This document shows, piece by piece, positions 16,445 to 23,782 of a DNA stretch of 34,477 nt. This DNA comes from Mageeibacillus sp. UBA4314 (lineage in GTDB: Bacteria; Bacillota; Clostridia; Saccharofermentanales; Saccharofermentanaceae). The stretch covers positions 1-34,477 of the forward strand of contig DGUI01000020.1 in assembly GCA_002394605.1 (NCBI GenBank). The letters are read 5' to 3'. Every line of letters begins with the position of its first letter. The stretch's first letter is position 1. Below the pieces are notes generated by a model that was given only the letters and a program-made list of their open reading frames with translations, was not told the DNA's origin and did not search any database. The position numbers were made by a program, and so were the translations under genes.

Positions 16445-16792
16445 TCATCCAAAAAAAGTATGTATAAAGACTACCGCCTTCGCAGCGTTGCCGTTGATCG
16501 TTACGGAACCGTCTCCAACAGCATCGTATATAGTCTTCCTGCCGTTAAGTATGTCTGCCATGACGGAGGGATCACAGTCAATGTAAAAGTCCGCATTATG
16601 ATACTCATAAGGAGCCACTTCGGGCACCCTGTCTTCAATCTTGATGTAGAGCGGCTGGAAATCGCAATCGCCTGTCAGAGTGATCTGTGTCGCAGTAAAT
16701 CCCGGTCCGAAAGTCTTAGCTGATGCTATCTCCTGGATGGCTCTGAAAATACTTCCGTATGCAGGAGCAACCTCTTTCTTTGCTTTTGCCAT
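16445..16792 (-). CDS. SCP2 sterol-carrier-like domain protein
   Basis: A 115-residue protein from ATG 16792, where GGAGG sits seven bases upstream; an in-frame GTG six bases earlier is too close to that site. The C-terminal half fits the SCP2 pattern: HNADFYIDCDPSVMADILNG, then a Gly-rich strand VTINGNAAKAVV and a final hydrophobic helix. SCP2-like domains bind lipids or other hydrophobic ligands. The family call is moderate because the first 40 residues are not distinctive. It follows the SDR gene by about 40 bases and precedes the esterase by 12. Confidence 0.62.
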   Translation of the reverse strand: MAKAKKEVAPAYGSIFRAIQEIASAKTFGPGFTATQITLTGDCDFQPLYIKIEDRVPEVAPYEYHNADFYIDCDPSVMADILNGRKTIYDAVGDGSVTINGNAAKAVVFIHTFFG

Positions 16793-16833
16793 GATCACAC
16801 CTCCCGGTCAGATAATATGCTGCTTCTTATATT

Positions 16834-17604
16834 TTAACATTTAATCCAGCGTATTATCCAATTTTGTGGGATTATTTTCGAGATGAGATGAAGGAGTTTC
16901 TGGCTTATGCCCGGAACATAAGTCCTATGTCCCCTTCCGTTCGCTTTGACGGCTCCTACTGCTATGTCAGCAGGGTCCTTTACGATATGGGCGCGCATTC
17001 CTGTAAACTCGTCACCGGCACCGCGGGTCGCCCTCTTCTGGAACGAAGTCCTGACCGGTCCCGGACACACGGCGGTCACCCTGACATGTCTTGCCTTAAG
17101 CTCATAGTGCAATGCGCGCGAGAACGATATGACATATGATTTGCTCGCCGCATAAACGGCAAAGCCGGGCTGCGGGATGAAGCCCGCAGAAGAAGCTATG
17201 TTGATGATCCCCGCACCATCTCTGAGATACGGGAGACACATGCGGCACACCCTTGTCAGTGCCGTACAGTTTACGTCTATCGTATCCTTAAGCTCACTGT
17301 CGCTCTGATCTTCGACTTTATAACGGTAACCAATGCCGGCACAGTTTGCCAGGAGCTTTATCGAAGGCTCCTCATCTTCTATCTTCCTCCTGAGGATCTC
17401 TATCCCTTCATCCGAAGAGATATCCGCTTCGATGATCACTGCCTTCGTCTTGATACTGTCCCGCAGATCAGAGAGTGCCTGACCGTTACGGCCGGTGATC
17501 CATAATTCATCTGCTGCAGATATACTGTCAAGATAGATTACAAGTTCTCTTCCGATGCCTGATGATGCACCCGTAACTATGGCCGCAGAAGGTACCTGAT
17601 CCAT
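16834..17604 (-). CDS. short-chain dehydrogenase/reductase
   Basis: A 256-residue classical SDR. The cofactor motif is TGASSGIG (residues 11-18), with the Arg of WITGRN suggesting NADP(H). NCAG follows at about residue 87, the catalytic Ser in IASSAGF and the YAASK Tyr-Lys pair. The C-terminal part is basic with a hydrophobic helix (KLLHLISKIIPQNWIIRW), as in DltE/YqjQ-like SDRs associated with membranes. It reduces or oxidises an unknown carbonyl or alcohol. Its ATG shares one base with the DUF6056 stop (TGATG), so the two are coupled. Confidence 0.88.
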   Translation of the reverse strand: MDQVPSAAIVTGASSGIGRELVIYLDSISAADELWITGRNGQALSDLRDSIKTKAVIIEADISSDEGIEILRRKIEDEEPSIKLLANCAGIGYRYKVEDQSDSELKDTIDVNCTALTRVCRMCLPYLRDGAGIINIASSAGFIPQPGFAVYAASKSYVISFSRALHYELKARHVRVTAVCPGPVRTSFQKRATRGAGDEFTGMRAHIVKDPADIAVGAVKANGRGHRTYVPGISQKLLHLISKIIPQNWIIRWIKC

Positions 17605-19070
17605 CAGATGCCACCGCCAAGTACATGGTATTCGTAGATCCAGCTCAAAGAATAATCCGATACGATAGTTCCTTCTGACGGGAAGAACCTGTCGGACAGA
17701 TATATGTCAGGTTTGAGATTTGCGACTTTGTTCATGTCGCCTTCCTTCATGGCCGCGACAGTCTGATCGATATACGAATTGTATCTGACCGTATCAATGA
17801 CAAAAAGGACAGCATTGCTCATGACGCTGACACTCAGTATCGTGACAAGGACCGCATCAAAGATAAGTGACGGCCTTCCCTGACCTGACAGTGCGTACGG
17901 ACGAACCCTTCCTATCAGGAATATCACGGCAAACACAAGTGACGTCAGGATCCCTGACATCCAGTTGAGCGTCAGGAACTGAAGTGCCGAGATGGTTATC
18001 AGGGCCGCATAGACCGACTTGACTTTCCGCTCCCCCTTGTAGTTATACAAGAGCAAAAGAGTGAAATTCCACATCGGTATCAGGAGTGGAAGAGAAGAGG
18101 TGAAGATCGCTCTCGATATGACAACCCCGGACATTCCGAGAGCCAGTGAACCGAGCAGACATGCTATCGTGACCGCCATCGGCCTTAATATATCCCTCCA
18201 GCCTGACTTCCTGAAGATGATCATGAAGAGAGTTACCAGGATCGGGAACAACACGATCGCATTCCAGTCGATGAACCTTCCGAGATAACCGTAAGAGGTA
18301 CGAAGGACATCCAGCACTCCGATGCTCTCATGAAGGTCAACTGTTGCCATCCTGTTGGCATTTCCGGGTGAGAGCAGTATCAGCATTATTCCCGGAACTG
18401 CGCTTACCAGAGCAGCGATGTAAAAACCGGTCTTGTGCTTGCGGTGTGCCAACATCCTCAATACGATAACAACGATCAGCATCCCGCCGGCTATCTCTCC
18501 CGTGGAAGAAGCGATCAGCACGGCAACGCAAGCCAGGATACCGGATGCAACGCCCGGCTTCGAGCAGTCGATCAGATAGAGCGCCCATAAGATGGCCGTT
18601 CCTGCCCACAGATAGTTAACGCTTCCGGAGATCCATACGACTGAATCACCCCACACGGGAAGGACCAGGAACATGGACAGGTATACAAACGGCAAAAGGA
18701 ACTTCAGAGCCTTTGCTATGTCGACGGTAATATGCTTGTAGATCAGGTATCCCGCAGTAACATACATAAGCGCATTCAGATTGGCAAACAATGCCCTCGG
18801 AAGATTATCCAGCGCGAAAACGAGGAAATGACACACTACCCTGCCGCCGCTGTACTGATAATAGTGAGCGGCTGACTGGAAGATGTCCCCGATCGAACCG
18901 ACCCTGACCTCCTGACCTGCATTAGCGCCAAATCCGTTCCAGATGAACTTGAAATGCATGTCATCGGTTATGAGGGGACATATAAAACTCAATAACAGTA
19001 CCAGCAGAAAGACTGCTGATACTGTTATGACATTGATCTTATTATGCTTGAAATCACTTGCCGGATTCAT
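17604..19070 (-). CDS. DUF6056 polytopic membrane protein
   Basis: A 488-residue membrane protein from ATG 19070, chosen for AGGTGA upstream; an ATG at 19085 lacks spacing to any site. It has about eleven hydrophobic segments. Near the first one is CPLITDDMHFKF, an acidic loop after TM1 typical of GT-C-like proteins, and then YYQYSGGRVVCHFLVF. Both fit DUF6056. Members are thought to be membrane glycosyltransferase-like, but no activity is established. The soluble C-terminal portion is short (about 60 residues). It overlaps the end of the PTK-linker gene by 17 bases. Confidence 0.8.
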   Translation of the reverse strand: MNPASDFKHNKINVITVSAVFLLVLLLSFICPLITDDMHFKFIWNGFGANAGQEVRVGSIGDIFQSAAHYYQYSGGRVVCHFLVFALDNLPRALFANLNALMYVTAGYLIYKHITVDIAKALKFLLPFVYLSMFLVLPVWGDSVVWISGSVNYLWAGTAILWALYLIDCSKPGVASGILACVAVLIASSTGEIAGGMLIVVIVLRMLAHRKHKTGFYIAALVSAVPGIMLILLSPGNANRMATVDLHESIGVLDVLRTSYGYLGRFIDWNAIVLFPILVTLFMIIFRKSGWRDILRPMAVTIACLLGSLALGMSGVVISRAIFTSSLPLLIPMWNFTLLLLYNYKGERKVKSVYAALITISALQFLTLNWMSGILTSLVFAVIFLIGRVRPYALSGQGRPSLIFDAVLVTILSVSVMSNAVLFVIDTVRYNSYIDQTVAAMKEGDMNKVANLKPDIYLSDRFFPSEGTIVSDYSLSWIYEYHVLGGGI

Positions 19071-21108
19071 TATCACCTGCGCCATCCTGCGGCTTAGGAT
19101 CAGGCATGTTCCTTGCTATGGAAGCCGACTTAGGTCTCTTGATCGGGGGCTTAAGTCCGGGCGTAGCATTTGTGTTCGCGGGAGTACTGCCGGTATTACC
19201 TGCGGGAGTTGCCGGTGTTGCAAGTGTCTGCGCACCTGGTCTCTTAAACGGAGAAGAATTACGTCTTGCTTCCGTATCTATCTCCTTAACAGGCTCTTCC
19301 TTACGCATCTTGAGCTGAGCATAAGTTACTGCCGCACTGCTTGGTTTATTCTCGGGCTTCCTCTCCCAGATGGGGATCTGCTTCTCAGGTTCTGCTGAAG
19401 TCTTGTGAGGAACAGAAGCCTTACCGTCAGGTGCATTGATCTCATTTTTCTTCTCTATCGTTGCCGCTGCAGATGCCACAGCAGATGCAGCAGGAGCCGC
19501 GTTATGTGCGCCAAGTTCAGCTGCTCTCTTAGCCTCTGCCTCAGCCACAGCTCTTGCCTGCTCCGCGATCTTCATGGCCTCTTCAGCCTTTGCCTTGGCA
19601 GCCTCAGCCTTTGCCCTTGTCTCCATAGCCCTGGCAGAAGCTTCATCAGCAGATGTTGCAGGTCTCTTGGGAGCGGCGTTCTGCATCTTCGCCTGCTGTG
19701 CGATATTCGGATTGGATGAATACTGTGCAGGACGCTTGACCGGAGGCTTCATTGAAGCAGGAGTCTTTGTCATCTCCTTAGTTGCTGCAGCTGAAGCTGC
19801 AACTGTTGCGGCCGCAGCCGGTCTCTTGGGAGCCGCATTCTGTATCTTCGCCTGCTGAGCGACATTCGGATTGGATGAATACTGCGGAGGTCTCTTAACG
19901 GGAGCTCTCTGCGTAACAGGAGTTGATGCGGATGATGATTGAGGTGTTCCTGTCCTCGTCTGGCCCGCGTGGTTGACGGAATATTGAGGCGGCCGCTTGA
20001 TCGGCTGTCTGACGCCGGGTATGGCAGCGGGACTTGCCTTCACGGCATTATTTCCGTTTGCCTCCGACATCTTCATAGCATTGATCTCCTTCATTGAGGC
20101 AGCAAGGCCTGCACCGGTCTGTGAAGAACCTGTTCCGGCGGAAGATGTTCTCTGCCCGTAAACAGCAGGTGCAGCTGACGGATCAGGGGTACCCGTTCCG
20201 GGGATGAAATACCTGACCGATTCCTTGACTGTATATCCCTTGCCCTTGTTAAGGTACAGGAATCTTACTGCGATGAGCATTACAACTAGAGCCAGCAACA
20301 GCCAAGGCCACCAGGTCGTGGCCCGTCCCGTCTTAAGATCGACAGGATCAGGAACAAATGTAGGTGTGGGCGTAGGCTTATCCTGCCCGCTTGTCTCTAC
20401 AGTGCCGGGAACAAGAGCAGAAGGCGTAGGTTCGCGGAGCGTCTCCCTCGTCTCTTCAGGTACGGGTGTAGCCGTAATGGCAGGCGTAGCCTCAGGTGCC
20501 TTGGTAGGCTTCTTCTCGGGAGCTTTTGTGGGCTTCTTCGTAGGCTTCTTCTCGGGAGCTTTTGTGGGCTTCTTCGTAGGCTTCTTGGTGGGTGCTTTTG
20601 TAGGAGCTTTTGTCGGCGCCTTGGTAGGCTTCTTCGTGGGTGCCTTTGTAGGGGCTTTTGTCGGTTTCTTCGTAGGAGTCTTGGTAGGCTTCTTTGTAGG
20701 TGTTGCCTTCTCCTCAGTAGAACCGGACATGGACATACGCTTCAGGTTTTTTACGTCCTTGCAGGAAAAAGTAAAACCCCAGTCGTGATTGTATCCGCCC
20801 CAGTCATCGACCTTAAGCTTAACTGATTTTGTGGTCTTTTTTCCGTCCAGACTGACACCCCATGTGTTAGTAACTGTAACCTCTTCGTTGAAATAAACAT
20901 AGACGTAGGCTTTGCATTTACTGGGAGAAGGAAAACCGCTGCAGTGTCCTGAGAAGTTTCCGCCACCATCCCAGGTCTCAGAGATCTTGCCGCCAACCGT
21001 ATTGGCAGCTTCGACCGTTCTCGACGGGAAGAAATACATTACTGAAGCAACGCATATGATGACGGACAACACATAGACCGCTATTGTCTTGAACTTCGAC
21101 TCTCTCAC
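19054..21108 (-). CDS. single-pass surface protein with beta-module, PTK-repeat linker and cytoplasmic repeats
   Basis: A 684-residue protein from GTG 21108 with GGAGGG six bases upstream. I know no family for it. Residues 8-27 form a signal or membrane segment. Residues about 36-128 form a Cys-containing, aromatic-rich module (C56, C65, C116) resembling the N-terminal module of the adjacent cellulase. Residues 135-207 are PTK/PTKAP repeats, an extended linker. Residues 265-286 are a clear membrane segment. The last 400 residues are basic and Pro/Ala-rich. They contain KRPxQYSxN repeats at 369-380, 405-430 and 458-484, an Ala-rich coiled coil at about 487-535 and a final KPPIKRPK. The expected topology is outside N, inside C. 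It may bind polysaccharide outside and scaffold partners inside. Confidence 0.85.
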   Translation of the reverse strand: MRESKFKTIAVYVLSVIICVASVMYFFPSRTVEAANTVGGKISETWDGGGNFSGHCSGFPSPSKCKAYVYVYFNEEVTVTNTWGVSLDGKKTTKSVKLKVDDWGGYNHDWGFTFSCKDVKNLKRMSMSGSTEEKATPTKKPTKTPTKKPTKAPTKAPTKKPTKAPTKAPTKAPTKKPTKKPTKAPEKKPTKKPTKAPEKKPTKAPEATPAITATPVPEETRETLREPTPSALVPGTVETSGQDKPTPTPTFVPDPVDLKTGRATTWWPWLLLALVVMLIAVRFLYLNKGKGYTVKESVRYFIPGTGTPDPSAAPAVYGQRTSSAGTGSSQTGAGLAASMKEINAMKMSEANGNNAVKASPAAIPGVRQPIKRPPQYSVNHAGQTRTGTPQSSSASTPVTQRAPVKRPPQYSSNPNVAQQAKIQNAAPKRPAAAATVAASAAATKEMTKTPASMKPPVKRPAQYSSNPNIAQQAKMQNAAPKRPATSADEASARAMETRAKAEAAKAKAEEAMKIAEQARAVAEAEAKRAAELGAHNAAPAASAVASAAATIEKKNEINAPDGKASVPHKTSAEPEKQIPIWERKPENKPSSAAVTYAQLKMRKEEPVKEIDTEARRNSSPFKRPGAQTLATPATPAGNTGSTPANTNATPGLKPPIKRPKSASIARNMPDPKPQDGAGDNESGK
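19657..19746 (-). repeat. cytoplasmic KRPxQYSxN repeat, copy 3
   Basis: It encodes residues 455-484, beginning PPVKRPAQYSSN and ending NAAPKRPA. It is near identical to copy 2 at 19819-19905. A shorter copy 1 (PIKRPPQYSVN) lies at 19969-20007. Confidence 0.85.
19819..19905 (-). repeat. cytoplasmic KRPxQYSxN repeat, copy 2
   Basis: It encodes residues 402-430, with APVKRPPQYSSN then AQQAKIQNAAPKRP. About 29 of its residues align with copy 3, and the underlying DNA is also similar, so this is a recent internal duplication. Confidence 0.85.
20488..20706 (-). repeat. tandem PTK/PTKAP coding repeat
   Basis: Short 9-15 base units encode PTKAP, PTKKP and PEKKP over residues 135-207. The pattern is Thr/Pro/Lys-rich, like linkers in surface glycoside hydrolases, and strongly basic. 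The number of units could vary between strains. Confidence 0.88.
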
Positions 21109-21143
21109 AATACACCCTCCGAGGTCTGAAATAATAAAACAAA

Positions 21144-21159
21144 GTATAATAAATTATAC
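21144..21159. promoter_or_regulatory. palindrome overlapping the -10 of the PTK-linker gene
   Basis: GTATAAT, AA, ATTATAC is a symmetric 16-base element that contains the -10 box. An outer pair, CGAGGTC (21120-21126) and GACCTCG (21160-21166), encloses it. The outer arm lies upstream of the transcription start, so the symmetry is more likely read as DNA (operator) than RNA. Confidence 0.45.
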
Positions 21160-21181
21160 GACCTCGCAGAGCATTTTTCAA
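21153..21181 (-). promoter_or_regulatory. promoter of the PTK-linker gene and downstream genes
   Basis: On the minus strand TTGAAA (21181-21176), 17 bases, TATAAT (21158-21153). It lies between the cellulase stop and the GTG start at 21108, so this unit can be expressed apart from the cellulase. Confidence 0.65.
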
Positions 21182-21186
21182 ACAGA

Positions 21187-23256
21187 TTATTGGTCCTTAG
21201 CCTTCATCTCCTGTGCCTTCCTCGCCTCGGCAGTATTGGAATAGACAGGCCTGGGGTTATATGTGTTGGATTTCTGACGGTATCCGTTGATCACGACGGG
21301 AGCATCAGGATCATCCTCTCCGGTCTTCTCCTTCTTCCCTCCCAATGACTTTATCCTGACGATCATGACGACGATCACTGCAGCAGCTGCCACGCCCACT
21401 GCTGATAATACGGCTACTGCAGCAACGGGGATCTCTGATGTCTTCTCATCCGTTCCAGGCACGGCGGGAGAAGTTGCGGCAGTGCCGGAAGCTTCAGACG
21501 AAGGCGCGGTGACAGTTCCTGCCTCAGCCGCCCCGGAAGGTTCTGCCGGAGCAGCGGGATCTATTATCTCACCGGTGTAGTCAGACAATGCAATACCGTT
21601 ATTTCCCAGGGGGACCTTATGGTCAAGGCCAACGAACTTTCCATTGCTGTCAGTCCAGAGGACCTCCTTCACGAAAGCGTATTTCTCCTCGTCCCACGTC
21701 TTGAAATCATCCTGAACCAGTCCGCCGGTATCACCGGAATTGGCATTGTAGCACCAGAAAGTGTGGTTCAGATGCTGTTCTGAGAGCAGCTGCCTGATAT
21801 ACGTCATCCATGTCAGATTGTCACCCTGCATGAATCCGCCCCACTCACCGATAAAGACAGGCGCGATATCCTCCTCAACGATGTAGAGCCAGTAATCATG
21901 CCATGCGTCCTTATAGAGCGAATCATATGTAAAACCGCCTTCAAACCAGGGCTGGGGGTACACAGCCGGACCATAGTCGTGAACTGAATAGACCAGCTGC
22001 CTGTTGCGTTCTTCAGACCCAAGGTCTATCGGACGGTCCTTGACTCCCATGAGGTTTGCGCCCCACCAGGTGGTGTAGTAATCATCCTGATCCTTCGATA
22101 CATAATCGTTGGACCTGATATCCTTCGGATATGCTTCGATCCCTTCGACAACGATAAGTGCATGAGGATTGACGTCGAGTATCGCGCCTGCGGTATCTTC
22201 TGCCACTGCCGCCCAGTTATCAGGATCATTGGATCCGTTCCAGATGGCTTTGACATCCTCGCTGCCTTTGCCGTGCGGCTCGTTCTTCAGGTCGTATGCA
22301 ATGATCGTATCGTCATCTTTGTACCTGTCGGCGATCCAGACAAGAGCCTCCCTGAACTGGTCTGCGCTTATCCTGTCCGTGTACCACAGCGGGTAGTTAT
22401 GACCTGCCGCATCAGTATTTGCCGAGTGAATGTCTATCATGACCTTGATGCCGTATTCTTCGCAAAGATCAAGAACATAGTCGAAGATCTGAAGGCTGTT
22501 CTTGCCGTTAAGATCGTCGTTCAATGCCTGATTGTAATTGGCGTTCGGATACTCTTTGTTCTTCCACTGAAGGAGGAGCTCTGCTGATATCGGAAGCCTT
22601 AAGGTGTTAAATCCCCTGTTGGCGATCCCCGCCAGACTCTCCTTAAGATTACAGTTCCACACACCGTCGAACATGTTTGTTCCCGTATTATAGCCGAACC
22701 AGTTGCATCCCGTCATCCAGACCCGGTCTCCGTTCTGATCGACGATCTTACTGCCGTCAGTCGTAAGCCAGTCATCACCTGCGACCGGATCAACATGATC
22801 TCTCGCAGGGGAATCGGGAGGAGCCGCGTTTGTCATCCCTGATGCCTGTGTTTCCGTGTCAGCATTGCCGGGCGTGCCGTCGCCCGTTATCGAAATGAAC
22901 TTCGCTCCTGTTATGTCGGAACCTTCGACCTGGATGCCGACATTCCCGTTATATCCCCAGTTGTTCGGACCTGTCGATGAGCATGTGGCGATAACCTTGC
23001 TGCCATCGACTTTATATGTGTCAAAGCCCCATCCTGAAGCTGACTTTACCTTGCCCTTGAACTCAACTGTCACAGTGATCGTACTGTAACCCGAGCAGCC
23101 TGAGAGTACGAGCGTTATCTGCCCTCCGGACCCCCAGGGATTGACGTTGTCCACCTTGGCTGAGGGACCATCTGCCAGAGCCATGGAAGACATCATGATA
23201 AACACTATCAGGACCGCCATCATGACGGCCATAAAACGCGGCAATTTATTCTGCAT
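21187..23256 (-). CDS. GH5 endoglucanase (cellulase), membrane-anchored
   Basis: A 689-residue secreted enzyme with start ATG 23256 and GAAGGTG upstream. The signal peptide ends near residue 28. Residues about 30-130 are a beta-rich module, probably carbohydrate-binding. Residues about 160-525 are a glycoside hydrolase family 5 domain. They carry the acid/base Glu326 in LKNEPHG, nucleophile Glu471 in IGEWGG, VMIDIHS and SVHDYGPAV. It is expected to cleave beta-1,4-glucans outside the cell. After a Ser/Ala/Pro linker a membrane segment lies at about 608-635, followed by a 50-residue basic cytoplasmic tail ending in a NPRPVYSN motif related to the repeats of the neighbouring protein. Anchoring by a transmembrane helix rather than dockerin or sortase signal is unusual for cellulases. 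Confidence 0.93.
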   Translation of the reverse strand: MQNKLPRFMAVMMAVLIVFIMMSSMALADGPSAKVDNVNPWGSGGQITLVLSGCSGYSTITVTVEFKGKVKSASGWGFDTYKVDGSKVIATCSSTGPNNWGYNGNVGIQVEGSDITGAKFISITGDGTPGNADTETQASGMTNAAPPDSPARDHVDPVAGDDWLTTDGSKIVDQNGDRVWMTGCNWFGYNTGTNMFDGVWNCNLKESLAGIANRGFNTLRLPISAELLLQWKNKEYPNANYNQALNDDLNGKNSLQIFDYVLDLCEEYGIKVMIDIHSANTDAAGHNYPLWYTDRISADQFREALVWIADRYKDDDTIIAYDLKNEPHGKGSEDVKAIWNGSNDPDNWAAVAEDTAGAILDVNPHALIVVEGIEAYPKDIRSNDYVSKDQDDYYTTWWGANLMGVKDRPIDLGSEERNRQLVYSVHDYGPAVYPQPWFEGGFTYDSLYKDAWHDYWLYIVEEDIAPVFIGEWGGFMQGDNLTWMTYIRQLLSEQHLNHTFWCYNANSGDTGGLVQDDFKTWDEEKYAFVKEVLWTDSNGKFVGLDHKVPLGNNGIALSDYTGEIIDPAAPAEPSGAAEAGTVTAPSSEASGTAATSPAVPGTDEKTSEIPVAAVAVLSAVGVAAAAVIVVMIVRIKSLGGKKEKTGEDDPDAPVVINGYRQKSNTYNPRPVYSNTAEARKAQEMKAKDQ

Positions 23257-23257
23257 C

Positions 23258-23737
23258 TTACACCTTCAACGTGATCTCTTTGTCACCGGGCTCGTACTTT
23301 GTGTACTTGACTCCGGCACTGTCCAGCATCTTCCTTGCAGCGATCTCCATATCGGTATCGTGGTACTTGTCATCAAGATAGATGATATTGCTGATGCCTT
23401 TCTGTATGATCGCCTTTGTGCATTCATTGCACGGGAAAAGAGTAACATATACAGTAGTTCCCTTAAGGTCAGGAGCCTTGCAGTTAAGGATGGCATTAAG
23501 CTCGGCATGACATACATACGCATACTTCGTATCGAGCATGTTACCTTCACGGTCCCACGGATATTCATCGTCAGAACAGCCCATTGGCATTCCGTTATAA
23601 CCTACCGACAAAATGTGCTTATTGGAATCGATGATGCAAGCCCCGACCTGCGTTCCGGGATCCTTGCTCCTCTTCGCAGCAAGCTGCGCCACTCCCATGA
23701 AATACTCATCCCAGGTGATATAACCGTCTCTCTTCAA
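23258..23737 (-). CDS. dCMP/cytidine deaminase family protein (dCMP deaminase)
   Basis: A 159-residue zinc enzyme. The start is probably TTG 23737, because AGGAGG lies eight bases upstream; the longer reading from TTG 23770 has no ribosome site. Zinc ligands are His77 and Glu79 (catalytic) in CHAELNA, and Cys103 and Cys106 in PCNEC. The GVGYNG-like SVGYNGMPMGC and the acidic insert are typical of dCMP deaminase (ComEB-like), which converts dCMP to dUMP for thymidylate synthesis. The stop is 1 base from the cellulase start, so the two are coupled despite unrelated roles. Confidence 0.9.
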   Translation of the reverse strand: MKRDGYITWDEYFMGVAQLAAKRSKDPGTQVGACIIDSNKHILSVGYNGMPMGCSDDEYPWDREGNMLDTKYAYVCHAELNAILNCKAPDLKGTTVYVTLFPCNECTKAIIQKGISNIIYLDDKYHDTDMEIAARKMLDSAGVKYTKYEPGDKEITLKV

Positions 23738-23782
23738 AGCTCTTGTCCTCCTGTCTTTGTTACTTATCAATACCCGTCTATT

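Noticed and set aside
16831..16836. A separate -10 box (TAAAAT, minus) for the SCP2-like gene
   Set aside because: It has no -35 at normal spacing (TTGGAT is 19 bases away) and overlaps the SDR stop; read-through from the upstream genes is simpler.
20488..20706. Possible CRISPR-like array because of regular short repeats
   Set aside because: The units are 9-15 bases without unique spacers and are in frame within a coding region.
20204..20788. Plus-strand ORF of 194 residues rich in FVGFF/GAFVGA repeats
   Set aside because: It is the exact antisense of the PTK-repeat linker; the pattern arises from the codon repeats and there is no ribosome site.
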